This document shows, one piece after another, positions 12,938 to 23,880 of a stretch of DNA of 64,000 nt. Below the pieces are notes generated by a model, which saw nothing but the letters and a program-made list of their open reading frames with translations, was not told where the DNA came from and searched no databases. Within the stretch, counting starts at the first letter, position 1; the number at the start of each line of letters is the position of its first letter. This stretch comes from Rhynchopus sp. YZ270_cl-10 (taxonomy: Eukaryota; Euglenozoa; Diplonemea; Diplonemida; Diplonemidae), in contig OZ037921.1 in assembly GCA_964035575.1 (NCBI GenBank), positions 186,001-250,000 of the forward strand. Reading direction: 5' to 3'. The position numbers were made by a program, and so were the translations under genes.

Positions 12938-14866
12938 CTAACACTGCTGGGGGGAGATGCAGCCGCACTGTCCGTTAGCGATGCGCACGATGAAGGGCAT
13001 GGCAGGGAGCTTCTGTGTCTTCGACATGATTGGGAAGCCTGCGGGTGGGCAGGGGATGATGCTTGTGTCCTGGACACCGCATCCGTCGGCGTCCTGCCAA
13101 GCGTAGGACACACCGCCCACGGATCCGACTGTGCTGGTGTCGACAATGACAGAGTAAGGTGTGCTGCCCTGCTTGATGTCCACAAGTGCCCACTTGTCCG
13201 TGCTTTCGTACTTCCACCCATCGACAGGCAGGGTGGCGTTCACCAGCACCTCGGTGCTCGACGCATTCGCAGTCTTGTTGTATTCCTGCACAATCACCTC
13301 ATCGCCCTTCAACAACGTCTGGTTGAAGAAGATCTCCACCCCACCAGAAACCACCTTGCACTGCGAGATGACTGGCCCCGACACTGGTCCGGTTCCGTTG
13401 TAGTGTGTGTTGTACGCAGCACGCGCCATGCGCTGGCCAAGGGGCTGCTTCGGGCGTGCATGGATGGGTCCCATGTAGAAGGGTGTGTCGTCCCAGTTCC
13501 ACTCGTGCTGGTACTGTGGAAGGCAGGTGGGTCCAGGGGAGGGTGTGCGGGACCAGATGGTGCAGCAGTTCTTGTAGAAGCAGTCCTTTGCCCAGGGGTC
13601 GCCCAGGTCGTACGCGTTGGCAATGAATGTGTTCGGCATGGCAGCGTTGGGAAGCACACCGAAGCCTCCTGTCTGCGCAACACGGAAGTTCCCCATGGCA
13701 CCGTTCGCTCCGTGCCCTTCGGACTGCCCGCTTGCCAGGTCCACAATGCCGAATGGGGCGAGGGGGTCTGTTGTGCCTTCCTCAGCAGACCACGTCTTGC
13801 GCCAGAGGTCAATCATTTTCGGCATCTGGCAGGCGTATCCTAGGTTCTGGTCGTAGCTGGGGTCGAACGTGCCGTGGCCGATGTTGTTCTCACCTTGGTA
13901 CCACAGAAAGCCCGACAGCGTTGTGTTTGCGAAGGGACCGACCATCCCGTTGTAGAGCGTACCGCTGCCTGCGTTGACGGTGCAGTTCTTGCACTCCGCA
14001 GTTGTGCTGTTCGTGGTCCACTGTTCGATCATTGTCCCACCCCAGGCGAGGTCCATCATCCCAATGGGCACGGCTTCGTCGTTGTTAGCAAGCATGAGAT
14101 CCGTGAGCTCTTGCGCAAAGTACCAACAGAGACCAGAGAACTGCGTCAAGGCCGACATATTGGCAGCAGGGTGCAGGTACGACGACTCGACCACCTGGAT
14201 GTCATGCGCCATTTGCGCGGTGTTCCACTGCATCTCAAGCGGCGCCTTCACACTGGGTCTCTGCTCTGCAACCCACTGCGGCGTCTGGGCAGCAATATGC
14301 GGGTGCTGGTAGATGCGCACGTTGTGGTACTTCCCGGCCGCAATCTGCGCCAAAGAGTCGTTCCTCTCAAAGGTGTACATCGCGAGCAGCTCCATGTTGC
14401 TCTGTCCTGAGCAGATCCACACATCACCGTAGGTCAGGTCTGTGATGGTGGTGGCAGAGTTGTTCTGGCAGCCCGAGGTGCACTGCGCCGAGAGCGTGAC
14501 ACTGCCGCCTGCTGGGTGGCGCGGGAGGTAGACCTTCCACTCTCCGAGGCCTGTGGTGTTCGTCACAGCCGAGGTGTAGGTTGTGGCAGTGCCGTCCTCT
14601 GTTGCAGTCACGGTCACGACAGAGGAGGTGCTCCACCCGGTCCCTGGGAGGCCGTACACAGCAACCTTCCTGTCACGCTGCAAAACCGCGTGGTTGCTGA
14701 TTCCACAGCTGAAGCGAGCTGCCTCACTGTCCCCTCCCTTATACGCATCAGCACTCATCAGACGTGTCCGCCACACATCACGGTCCGCATTCAACAGTGC
14801 CGCCGTGTCCTCAATGTGCTGCGGAACCACCGCTACAACACTTGCCACAGCAAGCAAGGAAAGCAT
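12938..14866 (-). CDS. SIAE: Secreted sialate O-acetylesterase
   Basis: A 642-residue SGNH-hydrolase-type esterase of the sialate O-acetylesterase (SASA) family, which removes O-acetyl groups from sialic acids. The nucleophile block ICSGQSNMEL lies at residues 151-160 (Ser156). A later FLWYQGENN block matches the conserved WYQGE motif. The C-terminal IHARPKQPLGQRMARAA matches the His-bearing IHP..K..LG.R block that completes the triad. The ATG at 14866 is chosen over upstream in-frame Mets because it begins a signal peptide (Leu/Ala/Val-rich, residues 1-14) and a strong pyrimidine tract plus CTACAG lies just upstream (AG at 14882-14883). Being secreted, it may help degrade external sialoglycans. 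The family is common in bacteria and patchy in protists, so lateral transfer is possible but not shown. Confidence 0.92.
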   Translation of the reverse strand: MLSLLAVASVVAVVPQHIEDTAALLNADRDVWRTRLMSADAYKGGDSEAARFSCGISNHAVLQRDRKVAVYGLPGTGWSTSSVVTVTATEDGTATTYTSAVTNTTGLGEWKVYLPRHPAGGSVTLSAQCTSGCQNNSATTITDLTYGDVWICSGQSNMELLAMYTFERNDSLAQIAAGKYHNVRIYQHPHIAAQTPQWVAEQRPSVKAPLEMQWNTAQMAHDIQVVESSYLHPAANMSALTQFSGLCWYFAQELTDLMLANNDEAVPIGMMDLAWGGTMIEQWTTNSTTAECKNCTVNAGSGTLYNGMVGPFANTTLSGFLWYQGENNIGHGTFDPSYDQNLGYACQMPKMIDLWRKTWSAEEGTTDPLAPFGIVDLASGQSEGHGANGAMGNFRVAQTGGFGVLPNAAMPNTFIANAYDLGDPWAKDCFYKNCCTIWSRTPSPGPTCLPQYQHEWNWDDTPFYMGPIHARPKQPLGQRMARAAYNTHYNGTGPVSGPVISQCKVVSGGVEIFFNQTLLKGDEVIVQEYNKTANASSTEVLVNATLPVDGWKYESTDKWALVDIKQGSTPYSVIVDTSTVGSVGGVSYAWQDADGCGVQDTSIIPCPPAGFPIMSKTQKLPAMPFIVRIANGQCGCISPQQC

Positions 14867-15390
14867 AGTAGGATAGTGTCGCTGTAGGTTGGTGTGAGAA
14901 AGGAATGGGAGAGGAGGGTTGATATGGGGTGGAAAAGGTATAGGGGTGGGTGTGGTGTTTCTAGTTGAAGTGGGTTTCAGTGCAACGTTGGTGATGCGGG
15001 TACTGAACAAAAGAGAGAAAGTCTGGTAAGATGAACCAAGCATTGCGTCGTTTCGGTGAAAAATGGGTCGACGATTTCCCAAGAGGAAAATGGGGGAGGA
15101 GGGGAGAGGGTTGTTAGATGAAGAAAAACTGCTTTGTTTCCTCCGGTTTTGCAGTCTGTGTGCAATGACCAATGATACATTTGTAATTTGCATATTTTTT
15201 TTTGGCTTTGGTTTTGTATAAAACGGAAAACACTTTTTTGTGTACTATTTGGGAAAACAATAAATCGAGGTACATTGTGCGGTTTGAACACAAATGAAAC
15301 GCAATTATTATTTCAAACTTTTTCTCCTTTTCTTGTAAATAAACGTACTCAAAGATACTATAACCTGCACCATCTCTTGACAGATGCAAC
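14867..15390. other. Spacer with 5' leader of the esterase gene
   Basis: Contains the pyrimidine-rich leader of the esterase (14884-14960) and a degenerate family A-like segment near 15024-15045. The rest is AT-rich. No gene is supported. Confidence 0.4.
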
Positions 15391-16308
15391 TCACAACTCT
15401 TTGTGACCTGCCACTTTCCACCTCGATTCGGCGGAGGACCTTTCAGCCTTGTCGTACGGAGCAACGCGGACGTAGCCGTGTTGACCACTGAGCCAGATCA
15501 CAAGGTTGAACCTTTCCCCCGACCGCAGTGGGGTAGCTCCATGGCGGTACATCCCTCTATGCAGCATTGCGATGCCTGGTTCGCTCTCAATTTCGTTGAT
15601 GCCGGCGACGTTGTCGGGTGAGTCTTTGTGGAATACAACACCACTTCCTTCAAAATCCGCACCCAAGCAGAGGTTGAACGTGAACGCAGATGCGTCTGTG
15701 TGCACTGCAAGCGAGGTATCTTCACCTTCTCTGTACCGAATCGAGAATGCGTAGTGCTCGACAACGTCGTCCGCAGTGATGTACGCAGGGAAGAGCATCT
15801 GAGCTATCGGCGCAAGGTACTTCTCCACGAGATGTGCAATGGAAGCCTCCAAACCCACCTGCTCAAGCATCAGGCCGTAGCGGTTCATCCCGTTCGGCCT
15901 TCTCAAAGGAATGCCAGACTCACTCAGGTGGCGTACTTCGTCGATCAAATCTTTTCCAAATTGAGGGCCAAACAGACGCAACGTATAGACCCCCGAGAAT
16001 GTGTGCAGTAGGTGTTCGCGAAGCGCGTCCTCATCGATCTCACCATCCTGAATGCCTGCAACCAGCCGACGCAGCTCTGGTAGCACATAACCCTCAAGAC
16101 CTTCCGCAGTGTACAGTTGCGCGTGTTTTGCTCCGTGCTCGGCAATCGCGTTCTTAATGAGTGTGTCGTGTTGGTCCCAGAAGGCTGCATCCTCGCTCTC
16201 TCCGTCGGTAGTCGAAACGGCATCCGGTGCGGTCAGCTTCCTTGCCATTTCCAGTGACGATTCTGCACACACAGCTGCGCACATCCCTAAAAAGACTGTA
16301 ACCCGCAT
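15391..16308 (-). CDS. 2-oxoglutarate/Fe(II) dioxygenase, OGFOD2/PKHD-like
   Basis: About 305 residues. The double-stranded beta-helix core carries the iron-binding HxD (VHTDASAF), a conserved F-N-L-C-L-G strand, the distal His in LHRGMYRHGATPL and the 2-oxoglutarate-binding Arg in GERFNLVIWL. This arrangement matches the OGFOD2 / plant PKHD-type hydroxylases rather than collagen prolyl hydroxylases, but the substrate cannot be read. The ATG at 16308 begins a short hydrophobic segment (MRVTVFLGMCAAVCA) that could be a signal peptide, so the enzyme may act in the secretory pathway. An upstream in-frame Met at 16422 is less likely because the intervening residues look untranslated and include an acceptor-like CTCCAG (AG at 16355-16356). 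Confidence 0.82.
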   Translation of the reverse strand: MRVTVFLGMCAAVCAESSLEMARKLTAPDAVSTTDGESEDAAFWDQHDTLIKNAIAEHGAKHAQLYTAEGLEGYVLPELRRLVAGIQDGEIDEDALREHLLHTFSGVYTLRLFGPQFGKDLIDEVRHLSESGIPLRRPNGMNRYGLMLEQVGLEASIAHLVEKYLAPIAQMLFPAYITADDVVEHYAFSIRYREGEDTSLAVHTDASAFTFNLCLGADFEGSGVVFHKDSPDNVAGINEIESEPGIAMLHRGMYRHGATPLRSGERFNLVIWLSGQHGYVRVAPYDKAERSSAESRWKVAGHKEL

Positions 16309-19223
16309 CAGAGGGGGGGAAATGTGTGTGGCGGAATGCGTGGGGGGATGCCTCCTGGAGATAATTGAGTGAAGAAAAAAAAATGGGCGGTGTTTGAACC
16401 CCAAGCCTCGCAGTGTTGTCACCGAAGTGGAGTTTTGATAGGGCTAATTTCGACGAATTGAGGACATTAAAAGCAAAAATTTGACTTTTGAGCATCTGTC
16501 TGTACAGTTACAGCCTGTTCCCGCCACTTCAGTATGGAAGTGATTTTATCCGGACAATCAAATGAACTTCAACAGGTTTCGTGGGAAAATAACGGCATGA
16601 AACCGACCCAAACTGGTGTGAGGGGTCGCAAGAAGAGAATCCCTTCAAAATCCGAAAGGTCAACACTGCAGGAATTGTTGGGGATACGGACACAAAAGGA
16701 ACACGTGCAAAAGCACACACTCCCCAGCCCACAGCCGTTTCCATGAATAAACGCAATCAGGATGATTCTCCCGAGCCTTCAGCGACCCAGCCAGCCGAAG
16801 TCGATCATCGGCAAATGCCAGTGAGTACACGAAGCAACGAAGGCGCCAAAGGAGTTGATGAATAAAACCCGTGGGGCGACGGAGAATCGTATTGGATAGG
16901 AAAAGAAGTAGCTGAGGAGGAAAAAAGGGAAGAGGGAGGAGGAGAAGGTTTTAATTGTCTTTTATGTGTGTTTAAGCGCCCACCCACCCACCTTGTATAT
17001 TACCGGTTTGTTTTTTTTTGTTGTTGCTATTTATTTGAAAAATTGAAAGGAAAAAAAACTGAATATTTCTTCAGACGAATCCAAAGATACCTTGTAACAG
17101 TTTGGGGAGGGAGGGTACGTTCCTTACTGGTCGCCTTTCTTCCCCGTTGCGTGTACGTGTACAATTAGCGGGGAGGAATGCCGGCGTCTTTTGTAATAGG
17201 ATAATTTAGCTACAGGGGTGAGGGTGAGGGTGAGGGGGAGGGGGACAAAACCATGTGTGTGCAAACCCTTGAGGGAGACATCTTCTCAGTGAGAATTCCG
17301 TCTGCAACCAGGTGGACACAACAAGAAAAAGGTGGCAAGACGAACCCTAAATCACTTTGCTTAGTCACCTTGAAAAAAAGACAACTTATTTCATATACTT
17401 TCTATTCGAATAGACGGTATATGAAATAAGCTTTTGTAAAGAAATCTTGAAAAGCGCAAACGGTCACATGAAACCACATGCAAATGCCCTTCGTGCATAA
17501 GATGAAATGGCAACCACAGGCGCACTTCACGTTGCTAATAAAAAAGTGGAGATTGCACAACTGAGGCAACTACACTACTCCAACACTTTTTTTTGTTTGT
17601 GCGCCTCCAATCCTTTTAGTGCTGACAACTAAGAGATATTGTTACAGTGGTTAGAGAAAATTCTGTCTAAATAAACTTCCTAAGCAAAACTCCGTCTACA
17701 GTGAATTGTATCGATTTCAATCCCGCCTTTTCTTTGAGGCGTAACGTTTCTCACCACGTTTCTACCAAAGTGATTTTCATTGAACGCAGTCCCCCCCCGC
17801 TGCTTCGTATGTTATATGCAAAAACTACTCAACATGACCACCAAGGTGCAGACCTCTCTGGGTCTTTGGCACCTTGATAAGTTAAACCCCTCCCCCCAAA
17901 AACTGCCCCAACAATCCCCAACAATACCCATATTCCAAAATAGAGTTAGAAAAAACAAGAAGATAAGTTTTTTTAAAAAATGCAAAATGCCCCGCCGTTC
18001 ATAGGCGGACGCAGGGGGGGAAAAGTAGATACGAATAGATACAATGTTTCGACCACAAGCGTATACTGACGTTAGCAGAGGGAAAAGAGAAAAAGTTTAT
18101 AAGATGAACCTAAGCATAAGCCTCGTGTTTAGTCACCTAAAAAATGGAAGAAAAAAAAAGTAAGCTTACGAATGAGCAGTCACCTAAAGAAAAAGGGGGT
18201 TTGAAAGTTTGTTTTGTATTTGTTTTTTTTTGTTTTTGCTACTCTGTTTGTTTTGTATTGTATTTCATTGTAGTACCGTCACCTAGAGAAAAAGGGGGGT
18301 ATTGGCGCTACTGGTTGAGGGAAAACAACACAAAATAAAAATTTGCCTGCCGTTTACAAAAAAAAGGTGGAGATATAGGGGGGTAACCTCAGAGAGGGGG
18401 TAACCTGATGCGCATTTAGACAACGCACCTAGAAGTGAAAAAAAAGTGAAGTTATTAATGCAGGCACCTCCGACTGACCCACGTACGAAAAAATGTTTGA
18501 ATAATGCAACACGCCTCTGCATACGCAGGCGTCCTGCAAAGAGGAAGGAGCACAGAGAGAGATGCCATTTTTGTTTCCTCCGAAAACCTCGTATCTTTAT
18601 GAATCAAAAACCGTACAATAACAAAAAAAAAAGTGTTCGTAGACCTTTCCTCGCCCCCCTTTAGTTGTTTGACGCGTTAACGCTTCCACACACACTATCT
18701 CTGTTGGGTGGTGTTGCAGAGCACGGTTTGGGTGAGTGAACGACATTAATACTTTCCGCTCACAAAGTAGTGTGCGCAACAATAAAATGTGTATGAAGTA
18801 TGTACCGTCCAAAAATGTGTTCTCAAGCATCTGCGGGGAGGGAAGAGAAAAATTTTTTTTGCACATTTTTTGTTAGTAGCATGCAAGAAACACTTTGTCA
18901 TAGAGTTACAACGACTCCATAAGAAAAAGAGAGGAAAAAAAAAACGTTACGTACACCACCCGCAAAGGATGCAATCCATTTTAACTTAACCAGGGGGGGG
19001 GGCGGGGGGGAGGAGGAGGAGGGGACACCCTTCTTAACCTTTTTCAATCACCACTATTTTTTTTTCGAAAAACTTCCTGCTTTTTTTTTCCCTCCTCCCC
19101 CCCTTTTTTTGTTGAAAATTTATTTGGAGCGCACATTCCAATTCTCTCTCTACTCCATTTTTTTCTTCTTTTTTGATAAATCTGTCAGACACATCTTTCA
19201 TTTAAAAAAAAAATACTTGGGAC
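16309..19223. other. 2.9-kb repeat-rich spacer
   Basis: No gene is supported in this AT-rich stretch. It holds family A hairpins at 17337-17371 and 18101-18140, family B at 17979-18019 and 18501-18541, family C at 18451-18490, family D at 17541-17586 and a perfect 46-base composite palindrome at 17385-17430. A short GGGTGA-type run occurs at 17215-17245. Poly-A, poly-T and poly-G runs are frequent near 18990-19220. Confidence 0.5.
17385..17430. repeat. Composite palindrome
   Basis: A 14-base arm (17385-17398) is exactly complementary to 17417-17430. The 18-base centre itself contains the self-complementary core TCTATTCGAATAGA. It sits 14 bases beyond a family A hairpin in gene-free DNA and could extrude as a cruciform. 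No flanking target duplication was recognised. Confidence 0.7.
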
Positions 19224-20819
19224 CTATGGACCCATATCGCTCCCTTGCATGATTCTTTGCACTCTGGATGCTGTCGTACTGCTCACCTCCATCAAATAGA
19301 CTGCGACTCTCTCCTTTGCGGGGAAGGGCCAGAGGTCGAAGGCCTTTACGCGGTCAGTATCGATGCCTCCATAGGCAGTTACGTTGGACATGATACGGTA
19401 GCCTTTCTTGGAGTAGTCGTCACATTCTTCGGTTATGATGTAGTCAAATGGGTGCTGTGACGGCGGAGGGTTCGGGTCTTTGCTGTAGGACCACTTCCCG
19501 CATCTGTTCTTCTGAAAGCGGGTGATCCCTTCCATTGAAGGTCCGGTACCAATGTGAACAGAACCTCCTTTGCCTCGCATTCCGTGAAGCTCTGCTAGGG
19601 CATCGCCTCCGGGGTAATTTCTGCTTGAGACATAGGTTAAAACACCGCAGACAGAGAGGCACGCTGCAGAGATGAAAAGAATGGCAGTCCAAAAGAGGGT
19701 TCGGTTCATCCGTGCTGCGATGCTTCCTATTAAAACTGCGACTGCAACGTTGAAGATTGGGATAGAGTAGAATACGAATCTCAGCTCCTTATGTGGAAGG
19801 CAACTAAACAACACCACAAAAAGCACTGCTGGGAGTGTATACACTCTGAGACGCTTAACGGAAATAATCGCAAACGGAGCCAAAACCGAAAAGATTAGCA
19901 TCGATTTTGGAAGCCCCGTAGAGAAGTACCAATGAAAAGGAAGGACTCCCCATTCATGGCTTTTATTAAGCACGACATTGAAGTATAGCACCTCCCCTTC
20001 AGGCCAGAGCAGGCGGCCCCAGAAGGCGGAGTCGATAACAACGGAGATGAGAATTGAGATGACTCCTGTGGTGATGCCGGTATAGAGGGAGAACAGAAAG
20101 GGGATGCGTCCGGTGACGAGGTGGCTGAGGACTAGAGGAGCGATAAGCATAACCAACTCCCCTCTGAAGACGAGGCAGGTAAAGGCGAGGATCTGTAGAG
20201 CCCAGAGACGTTCTTCCACCGCCCGCGCCTCAGGTAAGGTCTCAGAACGTAGCAAACAATTGAACGCAGCCAAAAATCCTATCATCGCGAATGAATTAGG
20301 TAAAGTGCGTGAAGCATAATAGAGCTCGTGAAACTGCAGGCAGGTTATCAAAAGGAAGAGGTTCCCGGTCCGTACATCGGACATAAGGGTCCTCAAACTT
20401 CTCGCCACCTTCACCAAGAAGAGGGCATGCAGCCAGCCCAGAACCAATCTCGCGATGTACAGTGAGTGAATGTTTTCGCAGGGGGAGCCCAGCGTGAAGC
20501 CGACAATCTGGGCGATAGGGTAGCTCAGTGCGCTGAGGGAGAGGGGGCCGATGAAGGAGCGTGGGACCACCCCTGGGAATCCAAAATGGTCAAAGTCGGT
20601 GAGGTTGCGCTGGTGCATGATGTCGTACGTAGCCTGCATGCCAAAGCTCTCCTCCACCTTTGTGTAAGGGCACGCCACGATGTAGCCCGTCACAAAAAGA
20701 AACGGGAGGACCTCAAACACATTGCACGGCAGCCGGCTCGATACCTCTGGTGGACTGTTCTCAAGAGTGTTGGTACTGTGTGTGACGGAGGTGCCCCGTA
20801 TTTCACTTTGGCGGGGCAT
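19224..20819 (-). CDS. ALG12: Dol-P-Man:Man7GlcNAc2-PP-Dol alpha-1,6-mannosyltransferase
   Basis: A 531-residue multi-span ER membrane protein of glycosyltransferase family 22. It adds the alpha-1,6 mannose that makes Man8 on the dolichol-linked N-glycan precursor, in the ER lumen. The first lumenal loop carries PYTKVEESFGMQATYDI and the following DHFGFPGVVPRSFIGP, both diagnostic for ALG12. Further on, HKELRFVFYSIPIFN matches the family motif HKExRF. Several hydrophobic segments lie between about residues 25 and 390. The start is the ATG at 20819, immediately followed (on the genomic plus side) by a poly-A run. Its presence implies a long lumenal N-glycan precursor, unlike Giardia or Trichomonas, which lack this step; that argues against those lineages as the source. 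Confidence 0.92.
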   Translation of the reverse strand: MPRQSEIRGTSVTHSTNTLENSPPEVSSRLPCNVFEVLPFLFVTGYIVACPYTKVEESFGMQATYDIMHQRNLTDFDHFGFPGVVPRSFIGPLSLSALSYPIAQIVGFTLGSPCENIHSLYIARLVLGWLHALFLVKVARSLRTLMSDVRTGNLFLLITCLQFHELYYASRTLPNSFAMIGFLAAFNCLLRSETLPEARAVEERLWALQILAFTCLVFRGELVMLIAPLVLSHLVTGRIPFLFSLYTGITTGVISILISVVIDSAFWGRLLWPEGEVLYFNVVLNKSHEWGVLPFHWYFSTGLPKSMLIFSVLAPFAIISVKRLRVYTLPAVLFVVLFSCLPHKELRFVFYSIPIFNVAVAVLIGSIAARMNRTLFWTAILFISAACLSVCGVLTYVSSRNYPGGDALAELHGMRGKGGSVHIGTGPSMEGITRFQKNRCGKWSYSKDPNPPPSQHPFDYIITEECDDYSKKGYRIMSNVTAYGGIDTDRVKAFDLWPFPAKERVAVYLMEVSSTTASRVQRIMQGSDMGP

Positions 20820-20841
20820 TTTCAAAAAAAAAAAAAAAAAA

Positions 20842-23800
20842 AAAGCAAAAACGCGAAAGGTGTTAAATCGTGCTGCACCCGGTTGCTTCTTTTCTGAAAT
20901 AAGGTGAGGGGAAGGAGTAGTGTCGAGAGTGAGGTCTTTTGGAGAGAGCTGGAAAACGGGAAGAAGAATTGCGGGTAAAAGAAGCTTTGGGAGGGAGTCT
21001 TTTTATTCGAAGTAAACAATAGAAGTAGCGTGAAATTTCAACACAGAACAAAAAAAAAAGTACACACACATTCTTTAGGCAGTGCGTTATGTTAGTACAA
21101 GATGGAACGAAGGTACTAACAAATTCTGAAAGATGCAATCTATCTTACCCTCTATGGGAACGTGTGTGTGTTTGTATTGATGCAAATGAGTTTCTTCAAA
21201 AAATGAAAAGAAGAAAAAGGAAAAAGAGAAAGTGTGGTGGAAGGGAAGCAGGGCACCTTGGGGCGGAGCGTTCGTTCAGCACAAACATTGTTGCCCACAC
21301 TTTGCACCTGGTTCCAACGAGAACAAAAGGGGAAAGGGCAAAAAGGCAAAGGCAAAATTTGTATTGTTGGCAGAACAGCCAAACATGAAAGTAAAAAGGC
21401 AGGGAGAGAAAGTGGAGCTTGCACAAGGTGGCAACTACACTGTTCAAAAAATATATTCAAATAAAAATAAAACGACAGGGAGAGAAACAATACAAGAAAT
21501 CTGCCCTCAAGAAAAGAAAACCAGCAAAGAAATAATAAACTCCCGACTCATTCAGAGACGCAGGCTGTTCTTTTCCTGTGTTGTTTGGAAAGTGGGCTAT
21601 CTTGCATGTTGTATCAGTAGTCGTTACTTGTTAAATTAAGTGATGCTGTGGTTGTAAACAGCGAAACAAAAGAAAAACAACAAAAAAAAAAGCTAAACCA
21701 AACAAGCTAAAGAAAGAAAGAAGGCAAAGGCAGCGTGAAAGTCAAAGTAAGAGCCGAAGCTGACAGTCAAAAGTCAAGCCTTCAAAACCCGGGAAACAAG
21801 CCAACTTGCAAACTAATGCATGGCTGCCTCTATAGAGCATGTGCATATGAGGCACTGTGTTCTGAGGTTGGTGTTTCTTTGTTTCGTCAACATCTCTTTC
21901 GGTTTTTCTTTCATCCAGGTATCGTTGCTGTGTGTCGGTGTGGCACGGCGGCACATCTGCTTTTCATCAGAACGGGCCGAAGCCTCCAGTGCCAGTCTCG
22001 CCACCCTCGCCTCCGGGGGTCACAGCACCGGCACAGGTGGTTGTGCACGAGGCCGCTGAGGCAGGGGGCGTGAAGTCTGCAGGGCACCACGAGGAGACAC
22101 ACATGCCGGCAGCTCCCTCTCCCTCCGAGACACCTGCCTCCCAAGCACACTCTGGCATCGCAGTGTTGCAGGCCGTCTCGTCCGCAAACCCACCACACGC
22201 AGTCGCACCCTGCCGCACGAAGACTGCCACGTTCGTAAGCGGCGCAGTCAGGGCAGGGAGCTCCTCAACAGACCCCGCAGACACAAGCTTCCGGAAGGCA
22301 ACCGTCGGGTGCTCCACACCGCCTGCCCCCTCCGCACCCTCACCCTCACCCGCACCCGCACCCTGCTGGAACGTCGGGGCACAGCTCCCCGCCTCCCACC
22401 CAGCACCAGGCAGCAGCGACACCAGCCCGCCGTTTGTTGGTGTCGAGCACGGTGGGCAGTGGTACGTCGTCACAAACACCTCGCACGGCTTCTCCTCGCA
22501 GTTGAACGGGCAGGCCACGCGCAGCACGTTGTCCGCCCCAATCACACCCGCAATGTCCACCGGGAAGAACGCCTCCATGTTCGCCTGCACAAAGGCGGGC
22601 GGGAAGTTCGCAAGCGTCGTCGAGGGCTCCCCGTGCGGGTGCATCCCCTCCACCACCGGCTCGCCTGCCCCAAAGCTGTCCACAGTGCCTTCGGGGCTCA
22701 CAACCTCAACCTCAACGGGCTCCCCGCCGTCCACACAGGGCTCCGTCGTCTCCCCCCCTGTTGGTGTCGGGGGTGTTGGCGGTGTCACAGCAGGTGAGTC
22801 AGTGTTACCCGCTGTTGGTGTTGGTGGGACGGAAGGCGAGTCAGTGCCGCCAACTGTTGGCGTCGGGGGTGTTGGGGGTGTTGGTGGTGTGACGGAAGGT
22901 GAGTCGGTGTTTCCTGCTGTCGGCGTAGGCGGTGTTGGCGGTGTCGGGGATGTGACGACAGGTGAGTCAGTGTTGCCACCTGTTGGTGTCGGTGGTGTGA
23001 CGGTAGGCGAGTCGGTGTTTCCTGCTGTTGGAGTAGGGGGTGTTGGCGGTGTCACAGCAGGCGAGTCCGTGTTTCCAGCTGTTGGCGTAGGCGGTGTTGG
23101 CGGTGTACCGGAAGTGCAGACGTCGAGATGAAGGGCGACGTAGACGTAGGCGGTGGTGTGGTGCACGTCGTAGTCAGCCGTGTCCACCTGTTTGTCGGGG
23201 AAGGAGCCCGGCGCCGCGACGTACCTGTTGTTTCTGAGGGGGAGGTAGTCCTCGCCTGCCCAGAGCTGCGAGACCGTCATCGCCCACGGCGCAGTCAGTC
23301 CCGACACCGTCACCTTCACACGGTCGTTCACGTACGACACGTCTGCGTAGCCCACCAGCGTGCCCTTGCTTGTATCGCACTGTCCGGCAGCGGCCCAGAT
23401 CTCCATGCGTTCCGTTGCACCCTGGTCCACCTTGTTCGTCCATCCCCACCTGTTGGCGCCAGCCAGCGTGTTCAAGCAGCTGTTGTCGGTTCCCTTGATC
23501 CACGCGGTCTCACAGCCCGATGTGGACGTGGAGGTCGATGTCGATGTCGGTGTTGAACCCGACACCTCCTTCTCCTTCTCCTTCTCCGTGCGACCGCCGG
23601 CGCTGTTGCGCCCGCCCCGCTCGGTCCCGACATTGCGTGCGCCACCCCTGCTCCCGCCTCCGCGCTTCTCCCCACGCGGATGCGTCCTCGTCGTCACGCC
23701 ACCACTACCACCACCACCACCCTTCTTAGTGTTCCCACCTGCATCCGCACACATCGCCGTCGACAGAAGAAGCAACGCAGCTCCGTATTTGCGCATCATG

Positions 23801-23880
23801 ATTCTGACTTATGACTGGTGTGGTGTCGTGTGTGTTGTGTGTAGAATAACTCTGGTGTGGGGTGTTGCGGAGTATGGGAA
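20842..23880. repeat. Tandem duplication unit 1
   Basis: The first of two near-identical direct copies, each holding about 1.1 kb of 3' flank, the secreted-protein gene and about 80 bases of 5' flank. The shared sequence starts just after the poly-A run at the ALG12 start codon and ends near 23880. Copies differ by single substitutions, small insertions/deletions and the number of Pro/Thr repeats. A family D repeat lies at 21410-21445. Confidence 0.9.
21967..23799 (-). CDS. Secreted Pro/Thr-repeat protein, copy 1
   Basis: A 610-residue single-exon protein. A signal peptide (Met-Met-Arg-Lys then Ala/Leu core, cut near ADAG, residue 21) leads into a Gly/Arg-rich and Glu-Lys-repeat spacer. Residues about 97-225 form a compact domain starting GCETAWIKG and containing NRWGWTN, AGQCDTSKGTLVGYADVSY and an AYVYVALHLDVC end. 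From memory, this signature resembles an uncharacterised extracellular domain seen in many bacterial secreted proteins. Next come six repeats of the type GNTDSPAVTPPTPPTPT. A long Cys-poor region follows, then a Cys-rich C-terminus with about ten Cys (CGGF..C..AMPECAW..C..WC). No membrane anchor. It is 77% or more alike by eye to its neighbour downstream. Function unknown; the layout suggests a surface or matrix glycoprotein. Confidence 0.85.
   Translation of the reverse strand: MMRKYGAALLLLSTAMCADAGGNTKKGGGGGSGGVTTRTHPRGEKRGGGSRGGARNVGTERGGRNSAGGRTEKEKEKEVSGSTPTSTSTSTSTSGCETAWIKGTDNSCLNTLAGANRWGWTNKVDQGATERMEIWAAAGQCDTSKGTLVGYADVSYVNDRVKVTVSGLTAPWAMTVSQLWAGEDYLPLRNNRYVAAPGSFPDKQVDTADYDVHHTTAYVYVALHLDVCTSGTPPTPPTPTAGNTDSPAVTPPTPPTPTAGNTDSPTVTPPTPTGGNTDSPVVTSPTPPTPPTPTAGNTDSPSVTPPTPPTPPTPTVGGTDSPSVPPTPTAGNTDSPAVTPPTPPTPTGGETTEPCVDGGEPVEVEVVSPEGTVDSFGAGEPVVEGMHPHGEPSTTLANFPPAFVQANMEAFFPVDIAGVIGADNVLRVACPFNCEEKPCEVFVTTYHCPPCSTPTNGGLVSLLPGAGWEAGSCAPTFQQGAGAGEGEGAEGAGGVEHPTVAFRKLVSAGSVEELPALTAPLTNVAVFVRQGATACGGFADETACNTAMPECAWEAGVSEGEGAAGMCVSSWCPADFTPPASAASCTTTCAGAVTPGGEGGETGTGGFGPF

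Noticed and set aside
14867-15193. N-terminal extension of the sialate esterase
   Set aside because: Ser/Pro/Phe-rich translation of a leader; the ATG at 14866 starts a proper signal peptide and follows a strong acceptor-like site.
17215-17245. Telomere-like GGGTGA run
   Set aside because: Only about four imperfect copies, internal to the window, next to ordinary spacer.
20521-20536. tRNA-like GTAGCTCAGTG
   Set aside because: Lies within the ALG12 coding region; no cloverleaf can be drawn around it.
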